Part shown: in pieces, positions 1-7,087 of the stretch
Layout of the letters: each line of letters begins with the position of its first letter
Numbering within the stretch: the first letter of the stretch is position 1
Source: Myroides odoratus DSM 2801
GTDB taxonomy: Bacteria > Bacteroidota > Bacteroidia > Flavobacteriales > Flavobacteriaceae
Assembly: GCF_000243275.1 (NCBI RefSeq)
Contig: NZ_CM001437.1
Span: 2,549,812 to 2,613,811, forward strand
DNA: 64,000 nucleotides
Direction: 5' to 3'
The notes under the pieces: model-generated
Databases searched by the model: none
What the model was told of the DNA's origin: nothing
The model's input: only the letters and a program-made list of their open reading frames with translations
Made by a program: the position numbers and the translations under genes

Positions 1-7
1 TATACTA

Positions 8-802
8 CTATAAAATAGCTTTTGCGAATTTATCCTGATGATTTTTAAACGTTCTACTAGCTGCTTGATATCCCAAGTCAAAAATTTCATCCATTCGTTG
101 CTTATTTCGCTCAAAAGTTGAATATTGAGTGATGTGGTGCGATTCAATTAACCAATCACATAAAATCGATTGGGAGCGGTTGTGATTAGCCGCCATCAAA
201 TCATAGGCTCGTATAGCCACGGATCGAAGGGAGGTTAGGTTTTTCTTGTCTAATTGTTCAATTGGGCAAACATTACTCCCAATGAGAAAGTCGCAATCCT
301 CTCGAATCAAATCTGTAGCGAAATTGTTGAGAATACCTCCATCGCTATACAATTGCTCATTGATGCTGTGCGGTGAAAAAATAGCGGGAAATGCACTAGA
401 GGCTAAGATCGCATCAATCACACGTGTACTAGGATCAAATACGTGTACTTCTCCTTTTGCAATATCGGTGGAGTTAATCAGGACTGGAATCGGCAAATCA
501 TCCAAGGTTCTATTTTCAAAAATAGAGAATAGATATTTCTCAAATGCATTTGAATCAATGAGTCCTGCTTTTTTAAACGTAAAAAAATGCCAGTTTAAAA
601 TATTGACAGATTTAAAAAAATCCAAGATCTCATGTGGAGTCAATCCCATCGCAAATAAACAAGAAACAATGGATCCAGCACTTGTTCCAGCGAGGATTTT
701 AGGTTTGATGTCTTGCTCAAGTAAAAAGGAAAGAACACCGGCATGAGCTATCCCTTTATAGCCACCTCCAGATAAAGCCAAACCTATTTTTGGGGTTTTC
801 AT
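8..802 (-). CDS. Patatin-like phospholipase family protein
   Basis: 264 aa. A serine acyl-hydrolase of the patatin/RssA type, expected to cleave acyl chains from lipids; its natural substrate is unknown. All three signatures of the family are visible: the glycine-rich oxyanion loop SGGGYKG near residue 10, the nucleophile elbow GTSAGS near residue 40, and the catalytic aspartate in SDGG near residue 153, giving a Ser-Asp dyad. There is no signal peptide or membrane segment, so it is probably cytoplasmic, and at this length it resembles the short stand-alone RssA/YchK-like members rather than toxin-type ExoU proteins. The start is the ATG directly before KTPKIGLALSGGG, the usual distance to the first motif. 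It is divergent from the thioredoxin-like gene. Confidence 0.93.
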   Translation of the reverse strand: MKTPKIGLALSGGGYKGIAHAGVLSFLLEQDIKPKILAGTSAGSIVSCLFAMGLTPHEILDFFKSVNILNWHFFTFKKAGLIDSNAFEKYLFSIFENRTLDDLPIPVLINSTDIAKGEVHVFDPSTRVIDAILASSAFPAIFSPHSINEQLYSDGGILNNFATDLIREDCDFLIGSNVCPIEQLDKKNLTSLRSVAIRAYDLMAANHNRSQSILCDWLIESHHITQYSTFERNKQRMDEIFDLGYQAASRTFKNHQDKFAKAIL

Positions 803-812
803 AAATAAAGTA

Positions 813-844
813 TTGATAGATTAGTGTTTAAAAGTTTAACTTTG
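813..844 (+). promoter_or_regulatory. Promoter for the thioredoxin-like gene
   Basis: TTG at 813-815, 21 nt spacer, then a perfect Bacteroidota -7 element TAACTTTG at 837-844. The start codon at 872 lies about 23 nt past the expected start of transcription. Confidence 0.6.
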
Positions 845-871
845 AATTCAAACTAATAAAATTAAACAAAA

Positions 872-1474
872 ATGAACAAAGTCGAGATAAAAGAATTGAA
901 TAATAGCTTTTCGTATGCAGCGTTCCGTTCGTATGTAACAGAGGCTCTGCAAAATAACCCTGAGAAATTAAATCTTTCAGCAGATTATTTACCATATGCT
1001 GAATTGAATGAAGCGCGCTTACATCGCTTAGATAAAACGTTGAGTGTAGAGCCTGAAGTTGCTTTGGTCATGGAAAACTTAGGGAAAGAGTACATTTGGT
1101 TGGTGATTTCTGAAAGCTGGTGTGGAGATGCAGCTCAGTCTGTACCTATGCTAAATAAAATGGCTGAACTTACAGAAAAAGTGGAGTTGCGTATTGTATT
1201 TCGCGACCAAAACTTGGAGTTGATGGATCAATACTTAACCAATGGCGGACGCGCAATTCCAAAGTTGTTAATCGTAGACAAAGAAACGCTGGAAGTACTA
1301 GGTGATTGGGGACCACGTCCTGCTGATGCAGTTCAATTAGTCAATGATTACAAAACAGCACACGGAAAATTTGACGAAGATGGAATCATCTTGTTGAACA
1401 AGTGGTATACAAAAAATAAAGGTCAACAAGTACAACAAGAAGTTGCAGCATTGATGACCTCAATTGATAACTAA
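872..1474 (+). CDS. Thioredoxin-family protein with a single active-site cysteine
   Basis: 200 aa, soluble, no signal peptide. The middle and C-terminal parts look like the Thioredoxin_9 type of thioredoxin fold: a beta strand (WLVISESW) runs into the active-site turn WCGDA, followed by a helix with PMLNKM and a later cis-proline-type segment (GGRAIPKLLIVD). The normal CxxC is reduced to CGDA, so only the first cysteine of the pair remains and a classical dithiol reductase reaction is unlikely; a monothiol or peroxidase-like role is possible. It is a monocistronic gene between a divergent lipase and a convergent hydrolase. The fold is fairly certain, the function is not. Confidence 0.8.
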   Translation: MNKVEIKELNNSFSYAAFRSYVTEALQNNPEKLNLSADYLPYAELNEARLHRLDKTLSVEPEVALVMENLGKEYIWLVISESWCGDAAQSVPMLNKMAELTEKVELRIVFRDQNLELMDQYLTNGGRAIPKLLIVDKETLEVLGDWGPRPADAVQLVNDYKTAHGKFDEDGIILLNKWYTKNKGQQVQQEVAALMTSIDN

Positions 1475-1487
1475 ATCTATAGTATCA

Positions 1488-2111
1488 CTATGGTACGATA
1501 GGACCTACAATAGTGATGTTTTTTGACCAAGACATGCCTGCGGGATTACATCCTATAGCTCCTTCAGGGATGACTTGGTCTAATTTTTCAAAGTATTGTA
1601 CCCAAACAGGAAAGTATTCTCCTGTGTATTTTGAGCGATACGTCATGGGATGCAATCTAAAAAACTCTTTGTTTTTATTGGCTGATTTAAAGGCATCATA
1701 AATAAGTTCTGAACAGTAGTATTTACCATTGGCATATAAATAATTATCGTCATAAGGAACGCCAACTTGTTCCAAAGCAAATTCTTTCGCTTTCGGAAGT
1801 AATTTCTCGTATTTTGCAAGTACTCGTCCTAAATACATAGGCTCTGTAGTCTTGTTTAAAAACTGATCTAGCGGAGTGATACATACTTCTGGCGAAGTAG
1901 CTTCTATTACTTGTAAGCTGCCCTCGTGTTCAATAACCATTCCCATATGATTGAAGTTTAATCCCTCATATCCATAGGTCACTTCATTAATTGCGTCACA
2001 AAGTGGACCACATTTTAGGTTTTGAAAAATCAAATCTCCCTCTTTAAACGTTGTCTGCTGAGCATAGCTTATTGTGGATAGTAAAACAATAAGCGCTAGT
2101 ATTTTTTTCAT
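1488..2111 (-). CDS. YiiX-type permuted NlpC/P60-like cysteine hydrolase
   Basis: 207 aa from the ATG at 2111. An exported member of the YiiX/YebB (DUF830) group of permuted papain-like hydrolases. An N-terminal signal peptide (MKKILALIVLL..SYAQ) is followed by a GDLIFQ strand, the conserved histidine in NHMGMV, and the catalytic cysteine in YYCSELIYDAF, in the permuted order His-then-Cys. The group is thought to act on peptides or lipid-linked amides, but the substrate here is unknown. A longer frame begins at 2132, but the promoter lies over that position and the signal peptide begins cleanly at 2111. It is convergent with the thioredoxin-like gene, 13 nt away. Confidence 0.85.
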   Translation of the reverse strand: MKKILALIVLLSTISYAQQTTFKEGDLIFQNLKCGPLCDAINEVTYGYEGLNFNHMGMVIEHEGSLQVIEATSPEVCITPLDQFLNKTTEPMYLGRVLAKYEKLLPKAKEFALEQVGVPYDDNYLYANGKYYCSELIYDAFKSANKNKEFFRLHPMTYRSKYTGEYFPVWVQYFEKLDQVIPEGAIGCNPAGMSWSKNITIVGPIVP

Positions 2112-2129
2112 AATATTTTCGTGTTTGGA

Positions 2130-2159
2130 CAAAAGTAAAATTTCTCTTTAGATAAACAA
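2130..2159 (-). promoter_or_regulatory. Promoter for the YiiX-like hydrolase
   Basis: Read on the minus strand: TTG (2159-2157), 19 nt spacer, perfect -7 element TACTTTTG (2137-2130). Transcription would start near 2125, about 14 nt before the ATG at 2111, which rules out the upstream in-frame start at 2132. Confidence 0.65.
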
Positions 2160-2243
2160 GGAAAGAAACCAATCCTTTATCTAATTGGTTGAAAAGCTTG
2201 TTTTTATGCTTGTGTTAAATTTTATATAATCCATTACTCGGGA

Positions 2244-2274
2244 TTGTCTTGAACTGTAATTAATTGTATCTTAG
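2244..2274 (+). promoter_or_regulatory. Probable promoter for the aldehyde dehydrogenase operon
   Basis: TTG at 2244-2246, 20 nt spacer, TATCTTAG at 2267-2274 (7 of 8 matches to TAnnTTTG). It overlaps the in-frame TTG at 2264, so that codon cannot be the start if this promoter is used. Confidence 0.45.
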
Positions 2275-2305
2275 GAAGATTAACCAAAAAAAAACAGAAT
2301 TATTT

Positions 2306-3811
2306 ATGTCAAACAACATGCAATTCCCCAAGTTTAAAGAAAAATATGGCAATTATATCAACGGAAAATTCGTTGAACCTGTAAAAGGAAACTACTTTGA
2401 TTCTATTACGCCTATTACGGGAAAACCGTTTGCCAAAGCAGCTCACTCCACAGAAGACGATTTACTTTTAGCCATTGATGCGGCAGATAAAGCCTTTGAA
2501 ACATGGAGCCGTACATCAGCGACAGAACGCAGTAATATTTTGAACCGCATTGCGGATCGCATGGAGCAAAATTTAGATTATATCGCTCAAGTGGAAACCA
2601 TAGACAACGGAAAAGCTATTCGCGAAACACTGAATGCCGATATTCCATTGGCTATTGACCATTTCCGTTATTTTGCAGGTGTGATTCGCGCAGAAGAAGG
2701 TTCGGTAGTAGAACTTGATGAGCATACAGTTTCTATGATTGTACATGAACCCCTTGGTGTGGTAGCTCAAATTATTCCTTGGAACTTCCCAATTTTAATG
2801 GCGGTTTGGAAATTAGCTCCAGCATTAGCAGCAGGAAACTGTGTGGTACTGAAACCAGCAGAAAGTACGCCAATTTCGATTATGGTATTGATGGAATTGA
2901 TTGGAGATTTAGTTCCAGCAGGGGTAATCAATATTGTCAATGGATTTGGTTCTGAATTAGGTCAAAAACTAGTAACCAATCCTAAAATTAGCAAAGCGGC
3001 GTTTACAGGTTCTACAGCAACAGGACGCTTAGTGATGCAATACGCAACAGAAAATATTATTCCCGTTACTTTAGAGCTAGGAGGAAAGTCGCCAAACGTA
3101 TTCTTTGAATCGATTATGGATCACGACGATGAATACTTAGACAAAGCCATTGAAGGTGCAGTATTATTCGCTTTTAACCAAGGTGAAATTTGTACTTGTC
3201 CGTCTCGTTTGTTGATTCAAGAAAGTATTTACGATAAATTTATTGCACGTGTTATTGAGCGCGTAAAAGCAATCAAGGTTGGAAATCCATTAGATCCAAC
3301 AACGATGATGGGAGCACAAGCATCCAAAATTCAATACGACAAGATTAATTCGTACCTGAAATTGGGGAAAGAAGAAGGAGCTGAAGTATTGGTAGGAGGA
3401 GAAGTGAACCACTTAGGCGGGGATCTAGAAACAGGATATTACATCCAACCAACCTTGTTTAAAGGACACAATAAGATGCGTATTTTCCAAGAGGAAATTT
3501 TCGGACCTGTATTAGCTGTAACGACATTCAAAGATGAAAAAGAGGCGATTGAAATTGCCAATGATACTTTGTATGGATTAGGAGCAGGAGTATGGACGCG
3601 TGATGCGCACCAATTATACCAAATTCCAAGAGCAATTAAAGCTGGACGTGTTTGGGTAAACAACTACCATAATTATCCTGCAGGAGCTCCATTTGGAGGA
3701 TATAAGCAATCGGGTATTGGACGTGAAAATCACAAAATGATGTTAGGCCATTATCGCCAAACAAAAAACATGTTGATTTCTTATAATAAAAACAAATTAG
3801 GATTCTTTTAA
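2306..3811 (+). CDS. NAD-dependent aldehyde dehydrogenase (ExaC/AldB type)
   Basis: 501 aa from ATG 2306. Oxidises aldehydes, probably acetaldehyde or another short aliphatic aldehyde, to the acid with NAD(P)+. The ALDH fold is complete: cofactor-binding strand IIPWNFP, the general-base glutamate in LELGGKSPN, the catalytic cysteine in GEICTCPSR, and the C-terminal EEIFGPV and [13 protein letters not shown] motifs. The C-terminal [14 protein letters not shown] is typical of the ExaC/acetaldehyde dehydrogenase branch. The gene is followed 12 nt later by a DUF779 gene, a pairing often seen with this ALDH group, so the two are probably co-transcribed. The longer frame from TTG 2264 is rejected because the promoter overlaps it. 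Confidence 0.93.
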   Translation: MSNNMQFPKFKEKYGNYINGKFVEPVKGNYFDSITPITGKPFAKAAHSTEDDLLLAIDAADKAFETWSRTSATERSNILNRIADRMEQNLDYIAQVETIDNGKAIRETLNADIPLAIDHFRYFAGVIRAEEGSVVELDEHTVSMIVHEPLGVVAQIIPWNFPILMAVWKLAPALAAGNCVVLKPAESTPISIMVLMELIGDLVPAGVINIVNGFGSELGQKLVTNPKISKAAFTGSTATGRLVMQYATENIIPVTLELGGKSPNVFFESIMDHDDEYLDKAIEGAVLFAFNQGEICTCPSRLLIQESIYDKFIARVIERVKAIKVGNPLDPTTMMGAQASKIQYDKINSYLKLGKEEGAEVLVGGEVNHLGGDLETGYYIQPTLFKGHNKMRIFQEEIFGPVLAVTTFKDEKEAIEIANDTLYGLGAGVWTRDAHQLYQIPRAIKAGRVWVNNYHNYPAGAPFGGYKQSGIGRENHKMMLGHYRQTKNMLISYNKNKLGFF

Positions 3812-3823
3812 AAAGAAAATAAG

Positions 3824-4204
3824 ATGTCGAAAGTTAGCCGAATTGATGTAACAGAAAAAGCAAAGGCCTTGATACAAGAACTACAAGCCGAACACGGAGA
3901 TTTGATGTTCTATCAGGCTGGAGGCTGTTGTGAAGGTACACAACCGATGTGTTTTGTGAAGGGCGGGTATTACTTAAGACGAAGAGATGTCAAAATCGGA
4001 GAGGTGTGTGGTTTTGATTTTTGGGTAGATCGCGATTTATTCGAGTATTGGAAACACGCTCATTTCACATTAGACGTAACAGATGGTTTTGGAGCCGGTG
4101 GTTTCTCTTTAGAAGTGCCCAAACAAAAAACCTTTCAGATACATTATCGTATGTTTACACCAGAAGAGCTACCAAAGCTTGAGGAGGTAATTTTAAATGA
4201 ATAA
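3824..4204 (+). CDS. DUF779 domain-containing protein
   Basis: 126 aa, soluble. DUF779 is a small family of unknown function found largely beside ExaC-type aldehyde dehydrogenases, as here. A conserved cysteine cluster (GGCCEGTQPMC, residues ~33-43) near the N-terminus suggests metal or thiol chemistry, and a GFGAGGFSLE segment lies near residue 90. A role accessory to the dehydrogenase (maturation, aldehyde detoxification) is inferred only from gene pairing. It starts 12 nt after the dehydrogenase stop and ends at a strong terminator. Confidence 0.9.
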   Translation: MSKVSRIDVTEKAKALIQELQAEHGDLMFYQAGGCCEGTQPMCFVKGGYYLRRRDVKIGEVCGFDFWVDRDLFEYWKHAHFTLDVTDGFGAGGFSLEVPKQKTFQIHYRMFTPEELPKLEEVILNE

Positions 4205-4227
4205 TTGCTTTAATACGATGAAATGAG

Positions 4228-4262
4228 AGCGGCTACACGAAAGTGTAGCCGCTTGTTTTTTT
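4228..4262 (+). terminator. Rho-independent terminator after the ALDH/DUF779 operon
   Basis: Perfect 11-bp GC-rich stem (AGCGGCTACAC / GTGTAGCCGCT) closed by a GAAA tetraloop and followed by TTGTTTTTTT. It sits between convergent genes; the other side lacks a good T-tract for the minus strand. Confidence 0.9.
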
Positions 4263-4968
4263 ATAGGGATTTAGAATCCAATACCTTTTCTTCAAACGTC
4301 TCGATGCTCAGCGCATTAGCAACGTCATAATCTCCGATCTTCGTACGTCGCAATGCCGTTAAATGGCCTCCACTATTTAGTTTTTCTCCAAAATCAAAAG
4401 CAAGTGAACGAATATAAGTTCCTTTGGAACAAGCAACTCTGAAATCAATTTCAGGTAGTGCAACACGAGTTAGTTCAAAGTCAGAAATAGTAATAGGACG
4501 TGTGCTTATTTCTACTTCTTCTCCTTTTCTAGCGTGCTCATATAGTCTTTTTCCATCTTTTTTTAAGGCGGAAAAAATAGGAGGACGTTGTTCGGTTGTA
4601 CCTAGAAAACTCACTCTTGTTTGTTCAATCATTTCTTCCGTAATGTGATTCGTTGGAAATGTTTGATTAATTTCGGTTTCTAAGTCATAAGAAGGAGTTG
4701 TAGCTCCGATATGAAAAGTACCCGTGTATTCTTTTTCCTGACCTTGTAAATCGGTAATTGTTTTAGTCGCTTTTCCTGTACAAATCAGTAATAATCCAGT
4801 AGCTAAAGGATCTAGCGTTCCTGCATGTCCTACTTTGATTTTTTTAAGACCATATTCTTTCTTTAAGAGCCATTTAATTTTGTTTACGGCTTGGAAAGAA
4901 GACCAATGTAAAGGCTTGTCAATCAATAAGACTTGACCTTCCTGAAAAGCTTCAGCTGAAAATTGCAT
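4261..4968 (-). CDS. truB: tRNA pseudouridine(55) synthase TruB
   Basis: 235 aa from the ATG at 4968. Isomerises U55 of the tRNA T-arm to pseudouridine. The TruB catalytic motif GHAGTLDPLATG contains the nucleophilic aspartate (residue ~50), with KPLHWSSF near the N-terminus and the later GTYIRSLAFDFG segment typical of the family. An upstream in-frame start at 5037 would add 23 residues that overlap uppP and do not look like TruB; the chosen start follows the uppP stop by 2 nt, consistent with translational coupling. It is the last gene of the ftsX-DUF3098-uppP-truB operon. Confidence 0.96.
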   Translation of the reverse strand: MQFSAEAFQEGQVLLIDKPLHWSSFQAVNKIKWLLKKEYGLKKIKVGHAGTLDPLATGLLLICTGKATKTITDLQGQEKEYTGTFHIGATTPSYDLETEINQTFPTNHITEEMIEQTRVSFLGTTEQRPPIFSALKKDGKRLYEHARKGEEVEISTRPITISDFELTRVALPEIDFRVACSKGTYIRSLAFDFGEKLNSGGHLTALRRTKIGDYDVANALSIETFEEKVLDSKSL

Positions 4969-4970
4969 GT

Positions 4971-5780
4971 TTAGTTTTTTAAGTATCCGAAGTAAATCAA
5001 TAAAAGGACACCCGCAATGATGCGGTAATATCCCCAAGGTTTAAATCCGTATTTTTTGATAATTCCAATGAAAAATTTTATGGCAAAAATAGAAACGATA
5101 AACGCTAGAACATTGCCTAAAAGGAATAATTTTAAGTTGTCTGTATTGTCAAAAAGTAATTCATATCCCATTTTTCCAGATTCGTATTTTTTGAATACGA
5201 TTGAATAAACTGTTACAGCAGCCATAGTAGGTACCGCTAAAAAGAATGAGAATTCAGCAGCTACCTGACGAGAAAGTCCTTGTTGCATTCCTCCGATAAT
5301 TGAGGCTGCAGATCGGCTTGTTCCAGGCATCATGGCTAAACATTGCCAAAAACCAATCGTTACCGCTTGCTTGATGGTAATGTCTTCTTCGCGTACTGTT
5401 TTTGGATTTTTGAAGTATTTATCAATAAAAATTAGAACAAATCCTCCGACAATTAGCATAATAGCAATGTAGATGGTTTCTCCTAAAACAGCATCGATTT
5501 TATCGTCCAATAGCTTCCCTAAAACAAGGGCTGGAATAACAGCAAAAACTAATTTTTTATAGAATGAAATACGACTGAAATCAAAAAATTTACGCCAATA
5601 AAGAACAACTACAGCTAAGATAGCTCCGAATTGAATAGCGGTTTGAAAAAGTTTGACGAAATCATCTTCCTGAATCCCGTAATACGAGCTCAAAAAGATC
5701 ATATGAGCGGTAGATGAAACAGGTAAATATTCAGTAAGTCCTTCTACAATAGCTAGAAGGATGGCTTGTATTAAATCCAT
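4971..5780 (-). CDS. uppP: Undecaprenyl-diphosphate phosphatase UppP (BacA)
   Basis: 269 aa integral membrane enzyme that dephosphorylates undecaprenyl diphosphate to recycle the lipid carrier for peptidoglycan and surface glycans; it also gives basal bacitracin resistance. Both signature motifs are intact: EGLTEYLPVSSTAH near residue 13 and PGTSRSAASI near residue 173. Several hydrophobic helices span the protein and the length is normal for the family. It is flanked by the DUF3098 gene (12 nt upstream) and truB (2 nt downstream), within one operon. Confidence 0.97.
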   Translation of the reverse strand: MDLIQAILLAIVEGLTEYLPVSSTAHMIFLSSYYGIQEDDFVKLFQTAIQFGAILAVVVLYWRKFFDFSRISFYKKLVFAVIPALVLGKLLDDKIDAVLGETIYIAIMLIVGGFVLIFIDKYFKNPKTVREEDITIKQAVTIGFWQCLAMMPGTSRSAASIIGGMQQGLSRQVAAEFSFFLAVPTMAAVTVYSIVFKKYESGKMGYELLFDNTDNLKLFLLGNVLAFIVSIFAIKFFIGIIKKYGFKPWGYYRIIAGVLLLIYFGYLKN

Positions 5781-5792
5781 AAAATTAGTTTG

Positions 5793-6038
5793 TTATGATT
5801 GTTTTTTATCTTTTTTAAAAATGGAATAAATGGCCACACCAATACCAATAAAAAACACAGCTGGTGCCAAGTGAATTCTTCTAAAACTATAGATGGCCTC
5901 ATTAAATTGTGTAGGATCATCATTAGAAGCTCCACCCATAAGGATAAAACTCAAGGCTATAATCGCAAAACTTACAAGGAGTAAGGTGTAATTTTGTTTA
6001 GAAAACAAAAAGCCTGAAGGGTTGTTATCTTTTTTCAT
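5793..6038 (-). CDS. DUF3098 domain-containing small membrane protein
   Basis: 81 aa with two predicted transmembrane helices (LLLVSFAIIALSFILMGG and APAVFFIGIGVAIYSIF) joined by a polar loop, and a lysine-rich C-terminus. DUF3098 is a Bacteroidota family of unknown function that is regularly found between ftsX and uppP, exactly as here, suggesting a link to the cell envelope or division. It starts 2 nt after the ftsX stop, so it is translationally coupled. Confidence 0.88.
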   Translation of the reverse strand: MKKDNNPSGFLFSKQNYTLLLVSFAIIALSFILMGGASNDDPTQFNEAIYSFRRIHLAPAVFFIGIGVAIYSIFKKDKKQS

Positions 6039-6040
6039 AT

Positions 6041-6922
6041 CTAGTATAGTTCGTCTGATTTAAGATTTAAGAATCGCTGTGTAGCGAAGAATGTACTAAT
6101 GGTTGTAATAATAATACCCGTTAGGATGATACCCAATCCAACAATAACCAATGGCATATAATTGACCGTAGGATTAAGTTCAAGATCTGGGAATTTCTTA
6201 TCTAGGTAGAAGGTTAAAGCAACTAAAGCAATAACAGCTAATATCGATCCGATAAGCCCTAAACGCATGCTGTGCCAAATAAATGGACGGCGAATAAAGT
6301 TTTTTGTTGCTCCAACCATTTGCATGGTTTTAATAGTAAAGCGACTTGAAAAAATTAATAAACGCAAAGAGCTGTTGATTAGTAGCATAGAAACAACCGT
6401 TAAGATAGCTGCAATAATCAGTACCCAATTGGTGATGCGTGTAATGTTGTGATTGACTAATTCAACTAATTGTTTGTCATAGAGAATTTCTTCAATATTT
6501 GGTGTCTTCAGAAAGTCCTTTTCTATAGCAGCTAAACTATCCGTTACCACATAATCTCCTTGAATATAGATGTCATACGAGTTTTGAAGCGGGTTGTAAC
6601 CCAAGAATTCCAAGAAATTTTCGCCTAAATCTTCTTTTTGACTTTCTGCTGCAGCTTCTTTAGAGATGAAGTCGAAACTCTTGATATACGGTGCTTCCCC
6701 TAATTTTTTAGAAAACGCATCAAATTCTGATTGCGAAGCCTTATCGTTAAAGAAAATAGTCATGGGAATATTTTCTCGAAAATTATTTGATATCCTTTTG
6801 GAGTTAATCACAAATAAACTCAAGGCCCCTAATAAAGATAGAACCAAGAAAATACTCAGTATTACAGAAAAATAAGACGAAATTAATTTTCGCTTTTGGT
6901 ATTTTTCATAAGTAGACGTCAT
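6041..6922 (-). CDS. ftsX: Cell division protein FtsX (ABC transporter permease)
   Basis: 293 aa. FtsX pairs with the ATPase FtsE to couple divisome activity to peptidoglycan hydrolases outside the membrane. The architecture matches: a cytoplasmic N-terminus, a first helix (SVILSIFLVLSLLGALSLFVI), a periplasmic loop of about 100 residues, then three C-terminal helices carrying the permease domain (VGATKNFIRRPF coupling region). No ftsE is adjacent in the window, which is common in Bacteroidota. First gene of the ftsX-DUF3098-uppP-truB operon, divergent from leuS. Confidence 0.94.
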   Translation of the reverse strand: MTSTYEKYQKRKLISSYFSVILSIFLVLSLLGALSLFVINSKRISNNFRENIPMTIFFNDKASQSEFDAFSKKLGEAPYIKSFDFISKEAAAESQKEDLGENFLEFLGYNPLQNSYDIYIQGDYVVTDSLAAIEKDFLKTPNIEEILYDKQLVELVNHNITRITNWVLIIAAILTVVSMLLINSSLRLLIFSSRFTIKTMQMVGATKNFIRRPFIWHSMRLGLIGSILAVIALVALTFYLDKKFPDLELNPTVNYMPLVIVGLGIILTGIIITTISTFFATQRFLNLKSDELY

Positions 6923-7013
6923 AATGCAATTTTTAAAGCTGTAAAATTAAAAAACAAAAGTGTTTTTAAAACACAATTACGATTAAACTTTTCTAATTGT
7001 TATAAATATAGTT

Positions 7014-7021
7014 TATTTTTG
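7014..7021 (+). promoter_or_regulatory. -7 promoter element for leuS
   Basis: Perfect TATTTTTG; no well-spaced -33 TTG was found (the nearest, at 6997, is only 14 nt upstream). Transcription would begin near 7026, about 60 nt before the leuS ATG. Confidence 0.45.
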
Positions 7022-7087
7022 CGACAAGTTGGCGTTTTTTTTCGAAGTCATCGAGAAAGAACAGGTGTAATAAATGATATTTTTACT

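Noticed and set aside
246..746. 166-aa frame opposite the patatin-like gene
   Set aside because: Opposite strand to a gene with all catalytic motifs; no promoter or family signature.
6896..7087. N-terminal extension of LeuS
   Set aside because: Overlaps divergent ftsX and lies upstream of the predicted -7 element; LeuS homologues start at MKYNPSEIE.
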